Assembly: GCA_910577495.1 (NCBI GenBank)
Contig: CAJTML010000065.1
Span: 1-11,703 of the forward strand
Direction: 5' to 3'
Length of the DNA: 11,703 bases
Origin: an uncultured Eggerthellaceae bacterium
GTDB taxonomy: Bacteria > Actinomycetota > Coriobacteriia > Coriobacteriales > Eggerthellaceae
Below, in pieces: positions 6,442 to 11,703 of the stretch. The notes beneath the pieces were generated by a model, which worked only from the letters and a program-made list of their open reading frames with translations, was not told the DNA's origin and searched no databases. Position numbers and translations under genes: made by a program. How positions within the stretch are numbered: the stretch's first letter is position 1; each line of letters begins with the position of its first letter.

Positions 6442-6595
6442 GCGTTCTGGTCATTCAAGGTGGGTTTTGTGCAATCTCGCGCGTTTAGGGGAGCGCATAG
6501 CGCGCTTGCGGTTCGCAAAACCCCAGGTCGCTGAAATTCTTGCGCCTCCAAATCGGATGCCGTTGCACAAACCCCCACCTAATTGACCCGAACGC
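6442..6595. repeat. 154-bp intergenic element with 33-bp imperfect inverted repeats (MITE/REP-like candidate)
   Basis: The left arm (6442-6474) and the right arm (6563-6595) match as inverted repeats at about 25 of 33 positions without gaps, and better if one base is allowed to shift. Strongest blocks are GCGTTC at the outer ends, AGGTGGG in the middle, and TTTGTGCAA at the inner ends. The 88-base interior is GC-rich with further self-complementary pieces (GCGCG near 6478, CGCGC near 6503) and no reading frame. No clear target-site duplication is seen. It could be a small non-autonomous mobile element, an REP-type repeat or a structured RNA. Confidence 0.55.
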
Positions 6596-6663
6596 ACCTT
6601 TCGCTTGTGGAACTGTTTGATAACGCTGACCGCACGTTTCGCGAGTGTCGGCGAGAGTAAGGG

Positions 6664-6669
6664 TAGAAT
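6664..6669 (+). promoter_or_regulatory. Putative -10 box (TAGAAT) of a leaderless metal-permease gene
   Basis: TAGAAT ends 8 bases before the ATG at 6678, so transcription would begin at or next to the start codon. No Shine-Dalgarno is present: the nearest purine run, AAGGG at 6659-6663, is 14 bases away and overlaps the promoter. This fits the TANNNT-plus-leaderless arrangement common in actinobacteria. No clear -35 box is seen. The rest of 6596-6663 shows nothing else. Confidence 0.45.
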
Positions 6670-6677
6670 GCTGAGTC

Positions 6678-7667
6678 ATGGATGAATTTTTGCATATCAC
6701 AGAACACGTTTTAGAACACTCAGTTGCGGATACGTTTTACCTGATTCCCATTTTGTTTGTGACCTACGTGGTCATGGAGTGGCTTGAGCATAAAACGGGC
6801 AGCAAGGCACAAGAAGCAGTACAGCGAGCCGGCGCGGCAGGACCTATCGTTGGCGCGCTGGTAGGCGTGGTACCGCAGTGTGGCTTTTCGGCGGTAGCTG
6901 CAACGCTGTGGGCCGGGCGTGTTATCACGTTCGGTACGTTTTTCGCGGTGCTTCTTTCTACCTCAGACGAAATGCTGCCGATTTTTATCGCAGAGCAAGC
7001 GCCACTTTCCACCATCTTAAAGATCTTGGGCGTCAAGATAATGATTGGCATGGTCATGGGCTTTGCGGCCGATGCAATGCTGCGCTTGATGCGTCGCGAC
7101 AATGAAAAGCTGCGCATTCACGAGATTTGCGCGCAGGACAATTGCCACTGTACCGATGGGTGCGAGACCTGCCACGATCACCCTGAGCTGGTCTATGAGC
7201 ATGCTGATGATTGCTGCAGCGGCTGCACGCACGAGCACCATCACCACGACCACGCGCACGATGCTGGCTGGAAACCGATTCTCAAAAGTGCGCTTATTCA
7301 CACCATTCAGATCACCATCTTCATCTTCGTGATCACGGTTGTCTTAAACGCCATTTTGGAAGTGGTTGGCGAAGACGTGCTCGGTGATTTCTTGAGCTCG
7401 AACCAGCTGCTGGCTATCTTCGGTGCCGCGCTCATTGGACTCATTCCAAACTGCGCTCCAAGTATCGTCATCGCCCAGCTCTACATGGAAGGCGTGCTGG
7501 GAGCAGGGGCAATGCTTTCGGGCTTGCTGGTTTCGGCGGGTATCGGCTTGCTGGTGCTGGTGCGCACGAATCGTCGCCCGCTGCAAAACGTCATCATCAT
7601 TGCGCTGCTGTATGGCACGGGTGTCTTCTGGGGACTCCTCGTTAACTTCTTGGGCATCACGTTTTAG
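6678..7667 (+). CDS. Putative heavy-metal/manganese exporter-type permease (ArsP_2-like) with a Cys/His-rich loop
   Basis: The 329-residue membrane protein has about eight hydrophobic segments (near 18-34, 53-70, 80-95, 116-135, 205-228, 243-262, 273-296, 303-326) arranged as two similar halves. Each half has a matching motif: VGVVPQCGFSAV at 62-73 and IGLIPNCAPSIV at 253-264. This pair plus STSDEM at 94-99 fits the ArsP_2 family (formerly DUF2899), predicted heavy-metal exporters; some members are annotated as putative manganese transporters. Between the halves, residues 148-195 form a soluble loop with Cys at 151, 156, 158, 162, 165, 179, 180 and 183 and a His-rich run (HEHHHHDHAHD), likely a metal-binding segment. 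Neither the ion nor the direction is shown by the sequence. I see no yybP-ykoY manganese riboswitch. The gene seems monocistronic. Confidence 0.8.
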   Translation: MDEFLHITEHVLEHSVADTFYLIPILFVTYVVMEWLEHKTGSKAQEAVQRAGAAGPIVGALVGVVPQCGFSAVAATLWAGRVITFGTFFAVLLSTSDEMLPIFIAEQAPLSTILKILGVKIMIGMVMGFAADAMLRLMRRDNEKLRIHEICAQDNCHCTDGCETCHDHPELVYEHADDCCSGCTHEHHHHDHAHDAGWKPILKSALIHTIQITIFIFVITVVLNAILEVVGEDVLGDFLSSNQLLAIFGAALIGLIPNCAPSIVIAQLYMEGVLGAGAMLSGLLVSAGIGLLVLVRTNRRPLQNVIIIALLYGTGVFWGLLVNFLGITF

Positions 7668-7737
7668 TGCGGGCATACAGAAACAAGTTGTCATGAGGCA
7701 AGGTGTTTCGAAGTTCACGAACGCCCCGTCTCAGAAA

Positions 7738-7830
7738 ATTATTGCGTACGTATAAATGCGGCTTATTTTCTGCTTGATTATTGCGTACGCATAAATTATG
7801 CTTCCATCATGATAAATTATTGCGTACGCA
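7738..7830 (+). promoter_or_regulatory. Triple palindromic operator array upstream of hipBA
   Basis: Three copies of ATTATTGCGTACG(T/C)A start at 7738, 7777 and 7816, exactly 39 bases apart. Copies 2 and 3 contain the perfect 10-bp palindrome TGCGTACGCA; copy 1 has TGCGTACGTA. In copies 1 and 2 the identity runs on to ATAAAT (20 bases), followed by 19 unrelated bases. The last copy ends 16 bases before the hipB start. The position and symmetry suggest HipB binding sites for autorepression; this is inference. The remaining bases 7668-7737 hold no feature I can support. Confidence 0.7.
7774..7802 (+). promoter_or_regulatory. Probable hipBA promoter overlapping the second operator copy
   Basis: TTGATT (7774-7779) and TATGCT (7797-7802) are separated by 17 bases, and the palindrome at 7782-7791 lies between them, so a bound repressor would block RNA polymerase. 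An alternative -10, TATAAA at 7751-7756, lies just after copy 1 with a poor -35. Confidence 0.4.
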
Positions 7831-7846
7831 CGAAAAGGAGCGCATC

Positions 7847-8059
7847 ATGATGGTGCACGATGTCCTGGAATTTGGCGCTGTTATTCGAAAAGAGCGCAAG
7901 CAGCAACATCTTACACAGACTGAGCTTGCTGATCTGAGTGGCACGAGCCTCTCTTTTATATCCGGATTAGAAAACGGAAAGTGCAGTGCGGAGATTGGCA
8001 AAGCATTTAGGGTCATGCAAACCTTAGGTATCGACATGCTTTGCAGGAAGCGAGTGTAG
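7847..8059 (+). CDS. hipB: HipB-like helix-turn-helix antitoxin/repressor
   Basis: The 70-residue protein is almost entirely one XRE/HTH_3 domain: FGAVIRKERKQQHLTQTELA (9-28), turn and recognition helix LSGTSLSFISGLENGK (30-45), then a short C-terminal strand region ending GIDMLCRKRV. In HipBA modules HipB neutralises the HipA kinase and represses the operon. The start at 7847 is chosen because AAGGAG lies at 7835-7840; a second ATG at 7850 is equally possible. A longer frame from the TTG at 7781 would run through the operators and is unlikely. It is somewhat shorter than E. coli HipB (88 residues). It ends 3 bases before hipA, as expected for a coupled toxin-antitoxin pair. The operators at 7738-7830 suggest autoregulation. 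Confidence 0.87.
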   Translation: MMVHDVLEFGAVIRKERKQQHLTQTELADLSGTSLSFISGLENGKCSAEIGKAFRVMQTLGIDMLCRKRV

Positions 8060-8062
8060 TTT

Positions 8063-9385
8063 ATGAAAGCTTCAGTGCATCGTGATATCCAAGGGCACAT
8101 CGTACGCGTAGGAACAATCGATACTGATGATAGTTTGAATCCAATATTTACCTACGACAGCGAATACTGTACCAGCCCAACAGCTTCACCGCTTTCGCAT
8201 TCGTTGCCTTTGGATGCGCGTCCTTATACGCTTGATGAGTTTCGTCCCTATTTTGAAGGGTTGTTGCCAGAGGGGTCGGCACTGCGCGCGATTGCGCAGA
8301 GTCTCGGTATTGACGAACGCGATTGGCTGAGCATGCTCTTTCGCTGTGGTCTGGACTGCATCGGTGATGTTGTAGTAAATCTTGATGCATATGAGGATGA
8401 TCGAGGCTATAGGACTTTAAGTAGCGAAGAGTTCGCTGCAACGTTTAATCAGATGCGATCGTTTGTTGCCGTACAAGAGGCTTCGCGGTTGTCTTTGGCG
8501 GGAACGCAGGGAAAATGCGGACTTTATCATGATCCTTCTGCGTCGCATGAGAATGGCTGGTTTGTTCCCTACGGTGGTGCGCCTTCAAACTATATTGTGA
8601 AATTCTCAAGCGAAAAACACCCGCATCTGGTGCTGATAGAGCAACTATGCATGAGTGCAGCGCGAGCAAGCGGCATGCGTACTTGTAATACTTTTCTCTT
8701 GTCGTTGCCACATCCAGCGCTCTGTGCTGAACGTTTTGATAGGGCTGTAGGACAGAATGGAAAAGATACTGGCGACGTTGGAGTTTCTGACGCCGCTAAA
8801 CTCGTTGACACTGTTCGGGCGCCGTTGCGTCTTCATCAGGAAGACCTATCGCAGGCATTCGGACTATTGTCAGGGTCAAAGTATGTTGAACTTGAGCCAA
8901 GTACCGCCCAGGCCGTTACTGCTTTCATTCGCGAAAACTCAACATCGCCTGCTCAAGATATTGATCAGTTTGTACAACTCGTCCTGTTTAACTATCTCAT
9001 CGGCAATTGCGACAACCATCTCAAAAACATGTCGGTGTTGTATCAAGGAAGCGGATCATGGATAAACCTTGCTCCCGCATATGACTTGGTCAGTACAACG
9101 CTCTTTGAGCAGTACACACGTCGAATGGGTATGAGCATTGGATCGGCGGAATTCATTGACGATGTGCAAGCTCAAGATTTCCTTGCGCTTGCTGATGAGG
9201 TGGGCGTTTCGCCAAGGCTCATAAAACGCCACGCAAAACAGCTTACGTCTTGTGTCATACCCGCGCTGCGCGAAGAAGGCTCGTTGTTGGCGAAGCAAGG
9301 TTTCAAAGAGGCACCCTATTTTGCCGATGATATTGAAGAAGACATGGCACCTCGTTTGGAGGTTTTGAAACAGCTCGCAGGCTAA
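8063..9385 (+). CDS. hipA: HipA-family serine/threonine kinase toxin
   Basis: The 440-residue protein has the same length as E. coli HipA and shows both HipA N- and C-terminal domains. Visible features are an N-terminal subdomain with FRPYFEGLLPEGSALRAIAQ (60-79), a glycine-rich loop RLSLAGTQGK (142-151) with S144 at the position of the autophosphorylated Ser150 of E. coli, SNYIVKF with ATP-binding K180, AERFDR (222-227), RLHQEDLSQAFG (256-267), the catalytic loop GNCDNHLKNMS with D317, and metal-binding D341 in LAPAYDLVS. All key kinase residues are kept, so it is predicted to be active. E. coli HipA phosphorylates glutamyl-tRNA synthetase and causes dormancy; the target here is unknown. The only ribosome site is AGGAAG at 8045-8050, 12 bases from the start, so translation is probably coupled to hipB. 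The pair is more AT-rich than its neighbours and probably a mobile accessory module. No clear terminator follows. Confidence 0.9.
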   Translation: MKASVHRDIQGHIVRVGTIDTDDSLNPIFTYDSEYCTSPTASPLSHSLPLDARPYTLDEFRPYFEGLLPEGSALRAIAQSLGIDERDWLSMLFRCGLDCIGDVVVNLDAYEDDRGYRTLSSEEFAATFNQMRSFVAVQEASRLSLAGTQGKCGLYHDPSASHENGWFVPYGGAPSNYIVKFSSEKHPHLVLIEQLCMSAARASGMRTCNTFLLSLPHPALCAERFDRAVGQNGKDTGDVGVSDAAKLVDTVRAPLRLHQEDLSQAFGLLSGSKYVELEPSTAQAVTAFIRENSTSPAQDIDQFVQLVLFNYLIGNCDNHLKNMSVLYQGSGSWINLAPAYDLVSTTLFEQYTRRMGMSIGSAEFIDDVQAQDFLALADEVGVSPRLIKRHAKQLTSCVIPALREEGSLLAKQGFKEAPYFADDIEEDMAPRLEVLKQLAG

Positions 9386-9417
9386 TTCCGGCTACCCCAT
9401 AAAGCCGCCTGATGCAG

Positions 9418-9423
9418 TACAAT
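9418..9423 (+). promoter_or_regulatory. Possible -10 box of the HD-domain gene
   Basis: TACAAT lies in the 90-base gap after hipA, 52 bases before the HD gene start. No good -35 is seen at 9395-9400. It suggests the HD gene has its own promoter, but read-through from hipA cannot be excluded because no convincing terminator separates them. Confidence 0.3.
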
Positions 9424-9475
9424 AGGGCGAACTTGAGAGTAACCAAGAGCAACGTACAAGCCGAAAGGGGAGATC

Positions 9476-10087
9476 ATGGCAACGCTTGAAGCTGGCATGA
9501 CGCGCGATGAGGCATTCGCACTTTTATCCGAACATAACAAGGATCCGTTCCATATTGAGCATGGCGAAACGGTTGAGCAAACCATGCGCTATTTCGCTCG
9601 CGAATTTGACCCGGAGAACGAGGAATTCTGGGGCATCGTGGGACTGCTGCATGACCTGGACTGGGAAGAGCACGACGACGAACCTGAGATGCATACGCTC
9701 TACGCCACGCCGCTCATTGAGGCGGCAGGTGGCACCCCTGAGCTCATTCGCGCCATTCAGTCGCATACGTCAGATTACAATACTGACCTGCCCAAACCTG
9801 AGCTTCAGATGGAAAAGATTCTGTTCGCCACCGAAGAGCTGACCGGTCTTATTGGTGCCGCTATTGTGATGCGCCCGTCGAAGAGCGTGATGGATTTTGA
9901 GGTCAAGTCGCTCAAGAAAAAGTTCAAGGACAAGCGCTTTGCTGCTGGCGTGAGCCGCGATGTTATTCGCAGCGGCGCTGACATGCTGGGCTGGGAGTTA
10001 GATGAGCTCTTCGCCCGCACAATTGAGGCTATGCAATCATTTGCTCCCGACCGCGACACGTTTGTTGCCGCAGATGTGCAGGAATAG
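9476..10087 (+). CDS. HD-domain hydrolase of unknown substrate
   Basis: The 203-residue soluble protein belongs to the HD superfamily of metal-dependent phosphohydrolases. The metal-binding pattern runs H29 (FHIEHGETVE), H59-D60 (GLLHDLDWEEH), H97 (IQSHTSDYN) and E120 in ATEELTGLI; relatives I recall often have Asp in that last position. The second half has AAIVMRPSK (128-136) and SLKKKFKDKRFAAGVSR (145-161), typical of a conserved subfamily of stand-alone HD proteins in anaerobic Gram-positives. The substrate is not established from sequence. The start is supported by AAGGGGAG at 9465-9472. The 3' end overlaps the 3' end of the minus-strand MFS gene by 51 bases. No functional link to hipA or the MFS gene is evident. 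Confidence 0.83.
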   Translation: MATLEAGMTRDEAFALLSEHNKDPFHIEHGETVEQTMRYFAREFDPENEEFWGIVGLLHDLDWEEHDDEPEMHTLYATPLIEAAGGTPELIRAIQSHTSDYNTDLPKPELQMEKILFATEELTGLIGAAIVMRPSKSVMDFEVKSLKKKFKDKRFAAGVSRDVIRSGADMLGWELDELFARTIEAMQSFAPDRDTFVAADVQE

Positions 10088-11410
10088 TATCAGCGCACCC
10101 AAACCAAGCGCCGTCATGCCGATATACATGGCGTGATAGCCAATGATGGGCTGGAGCGCGCCCAAAAGCACCGGGCCTATACCCACGCCCAGATCCAGCA
10201 TGATATAAAACGTCGCGTTTGCCTTGCTGAGGCGGTCGTCGGGGGTTTCACGCACCGCCACGGCAAGGCCGCACGACTGGATCGTGCCAACACCAAATCC
10301 CAACAGCAGTGCCGCGCCCAAAATCATCCAGTCATTGCTGGCGAAGGCCAGAAGCAGCATGCCTGCTGAGAAGGCGAAAAACGCGGGCGTCATCACCGGG
10401 CGTGCACCTTTACGGTCAAACGCTTTGCCGGTAAAGGGACGCGTTACGAACATGCTGAATGCATAGACGATAAAGAACACGCTTGCTGCGCGCGCCAGGC
10501 CAATCTCGGTGGCGTAGGGCGTGAGGAACGTCAGCAGACTTGAGTACCCGAAAAAGACAATGCAGGCCACCAGCGAGATGGGCAGTACCCTGCGCTCGAT
10601 GAATTTGTTGACGAAGCTGTTCAGCCCCGCGCGTGCGGTGGTGGTTGTGGCGGGGGCGGCTTGCGCTGCGGTCGCGGTCGTTTCGCCAACGCGAAGCTCA
10701 CGGACCCCTTCGGCAGAATCAGCCATCAGATCAGCGGCAACCTCGTCAGCTGCAGCTTGTTCCTGCGCCTTTGCGCGGGCAGCGGCACGACTACCGCGCG
10801 TTTGATCCTTGGGAACACGGATGGCCAACGCCAGCGGTAGCGATACGCACACCACCGCCGTCGCAATGGCGAAAAGGGTCGGATACCCAAAGTTGTTCGA
10901 GATGAAGATGCCCGTAAACGGACCGATAGCGGCTCCAAGGGTGACCGAAAGCATAAAGTAGCCAATGCCTTCGCCCTTGCGCTCCACCGGAACCATGCTG
11001 GTCACGATCGTGGTTACCACCGTAGAGCAGGTGCCAAACGCAAAACCGTGAGCAAAGCGCACCACGATGAGCAGCCACAGGGCGCCGTGCACAAAGTACA
11101 GCGCGGTCAGCGTGGCCTCCAGAAGCGTTCCGATAACAAGAAGCAGCTTGGTGTTGATGCGCTCAATCAACAGAGCACTCGTAAAGCGCGCCACCAGCGT
11201 GCCGATGATGAAGATGCTCGCGCAAAACGCTGCAAGCGAGGCAGGCGCGCCATACGCCTCCATGGTGTAGGCGGTGATGACCACCATGAGCATGAAGTAG
11301 TTCGCCGAAATGACGAAGTTGGTGAGCGTGCCCAGAACAAAGTCACGCGTCCACAGCTTTTGCTTGAGCGGTTTAACGGGTTTTGGGGAACTCGGGACAG
11401 GGTCGCTCAT
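10037..11410 (-). CDS. Major facilitator superfamily transporter
   Basis: The 457-residue protein has about twelve hydrophobic segments in two halves of six. TM5 carries a GxxxGPxxG motif (LGAAIGPFTG, 158-167), characteristic of antiporter-type MFS proteins, and the second half has a motif-A-like loop, GKAFDRKGARP (328-338). This points to proton-driven export, such as drug or metabolite efflux, but the substrate cannot be named. Between TM6 and TM7, residues about 201-262 form a long Ala/Thr/Glu-rich cytoplasmic loop of low complexity, longer than usual. The start codon lies 3 bases after the stop of the universal stress protein gene. The only purine-rich site (AAGGA) is 13 bases upstream, so translation is probably coupled to that gene. 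The end overlaps the convergent HD gene by 51 bases, with no terminator between them. Confidence 0.9.
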   Translation of the reverse strand: MSDPVPSSPKPVKPLKQKLWTRDFVLGTLTNFVISANYFMLMVVITAYTMEAYGAPASLAAFCASIFIIGTLVARFTSALLIERINTKLLLVIGTLLEATLTALYFVHGALWLLIVVRFAHGFAFGTCSTVVTTIVTSMVPVERKGEGIGYFMLSVTLGAAIGPFTGIFISNNFGYPTLFAIATAVVCVSLPLALAIRVPKDQTRGSRAAARAKAQEQAAADEVAADLMADSAEGVRELRVGETTATAAQAAPATTTTARAGLNSFVNKFIERRVLPISLVACIVFFGYSSLLTFLTPYATEIGLARAASVFFIVYAFSMFVTRPFTGKAFDRKGARPVMTPAFFAFSAGMLLLAFASNDWMILGAALLLGFGVGTIQSCGLAVAVRETPDDRLSKANATFYIMLDLGVGIGPVLLGALQPIIGYHAMYIGMTALGLGALILFLHICGNKRVAVGSK

Positions 11411-11413
11411 GGG

Positions 11414-11703
11414 CTATTCATCGTCCTTGGCAATAAGCACGGTAATAGGGGAGTTTTTGGTGACCGCGTAGCTGACCGACCCCAGGTAGCCCTTAACGCC
11501 ACCGCGCCCGCGGCTGCCCATAACGATGAGGTCGCAGCCCTGCTCTTTGGCGCATTCGACAATTAAATCAGCGGCGAAGGTGCCCTTGAGTAGCTTCACG
11601 GTGGAGAGGTTCTTTGCGCGCGCGGCATATGCTTCCAGCTCAAGGCGAACTGGCTCAGCGTCTTCAATCACGATGGCGCTGGCGCCAATGCCGGCGGCGG
11701 GAG
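11414..11703 (-). CDS. Universal stress protein, UspA family (partial, 5' end outside window)
   Basis: The last 95 complete codons are visible; the frame stays open to the window edge at 11703, so the true start lies beyond. A GTG at 11669-11671 is internal, because a start there would remove much of the fold. The segment CDLIVMGSRGRGGVKGYLGS followed by VSYAVTKNSPITVLIA is the ATP-binding C-terminal signature of UspA proteins. The usual spacing is G-x2-G-x9-G-S/T; here I count eight residues between the second glycine and the final G-S, one fewer. USPs are cytoplasmic nucleotide-binding stress proteins of varied function. The gene is followed after 3 bases by the MFS transporter, so both likely belong to one operon whose promoter is outside the window. 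Confidence 0.88.
   Translation of the reverse strand, partial: PAAGIGASAIVIEDAEPVRLELEAYAARAKNLSTVKLLKGTFAADLIVECAKEQGCDLIVMGSRGRGGVKGYLGSVSYAVTKNSPITVLIAKDDE

Noticed and set aside
5465..6578. Long minus-strand reading frames (293 and 302 residues) opposite groEL and its 3' gap
   Set aside because: They mirror the biased codon use of groEL and the GC-rich repeats, are composed of Ala/Ser/Cys/Asn low-complexity sequence, have no ribosome site and resemble no family.
6596..6677. Manganese (yybP-ykoY) riboswitch before the permease
   Set aside because: The gap to the ATG is too short after the inverted-repeat element, and I cannot find the conserved loops.
7738..7830. CRISPR-like mini-array (20-bp repeat, 19-bp spacers)
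   Set aside because: Only three units, the last one truncated, very short spacers, no cas genes, and a palindromic core right at a hipB promoter; operators explain it better.
7781..7846. Upstream TTG start for hipB
   Set aside because: It lies inside an operator copy; the ATG at 7847 has AAGGAG at a proper distance and begins the HTH domain normally.
9389..9407. CGGCT/AGCCG hairpin after hipA as a terminator
   Set aside because: Only 5 bp with a 9-base loop and no T-run.

Overview
The window looks like chromosomal DNA from an anaerobic, moderately GC-rich actinobacterium, most likely of the class Coriobacteriia. This is an inference from gene content and protein style: the tail of a fumarate-reductase-type flavoprotein, a DesK/NarL-type two-component pair, a CIRCE-controlled groES-groEL operon with a GGM-type GroEL tail, and an HD/MFS/universal-stress-protein cluster. 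No rRNA, tRNA, IS transposase or CRISPR array is visible.

Layout. (1) Bases 1-2360, plus strand: the last 61 codons of an FAD-dependent reductase, then a membrane histidine kinase and a LuxR-type response regulator that overlap by 8 bases. (2) 2361-3847: a monocistronic AAA_14/DUF4143 ATPase, more AT-rich than its neighbours, with its own consensus -10 box; it looks acquired. (3) 3848-6300: a leader with a sigma-A-type promoter, a CIRCE operator and a 5'-UTR hairpin, then groES, groEL and a strong intrinsic terminator. (4) 6159-6677: 519 bases without a gene but dense in structure. It holds a 21-bp-period tandem repeat, the terminator, a GC-rich 39/36-bp direct repeat that is complementary to the terminator arm, and a 154-bp element bounded by 33-bp imperfect inverted repeats. 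(5) 6678-7667: a predicted metal-exporter-type permease with a Cys/His-rich loop, apparently leaderless. (6) 7738-9385: a hipB-hipA toxin-antitoxin-like pair preceded by three evenly spaced copies of a palindromic motif. (7) 9476-10087: an HD-domain hydrolase on the plus strand whose 3' end overlaps by 51 bases the 3' end of a minus-strand MFS transporter. That transporter follows a universal stress protein (start outside the window) after only 3 bases.

How the parts may work together. The kinase and regulator form one signalling unit, possibly tied to the upstream flavoprotein. groES-groEL is the HrcA-type heat-shock operon. HipB probably represses its own operon through the iterated palindromes and restrains the HipA Ser/Thr kinase. 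The universal stress protein and MFS transporter form one minus-strand operon. The remaining genes are separate units.

The parts most worth a second look are the hipBA operator array, the layered repeat region behind groEL, and the groES leader, where one strand segment can pair either with an upstream arm or with the groES Shine-Dalgarno. I found no complete, clearly novel multi-gene system here.
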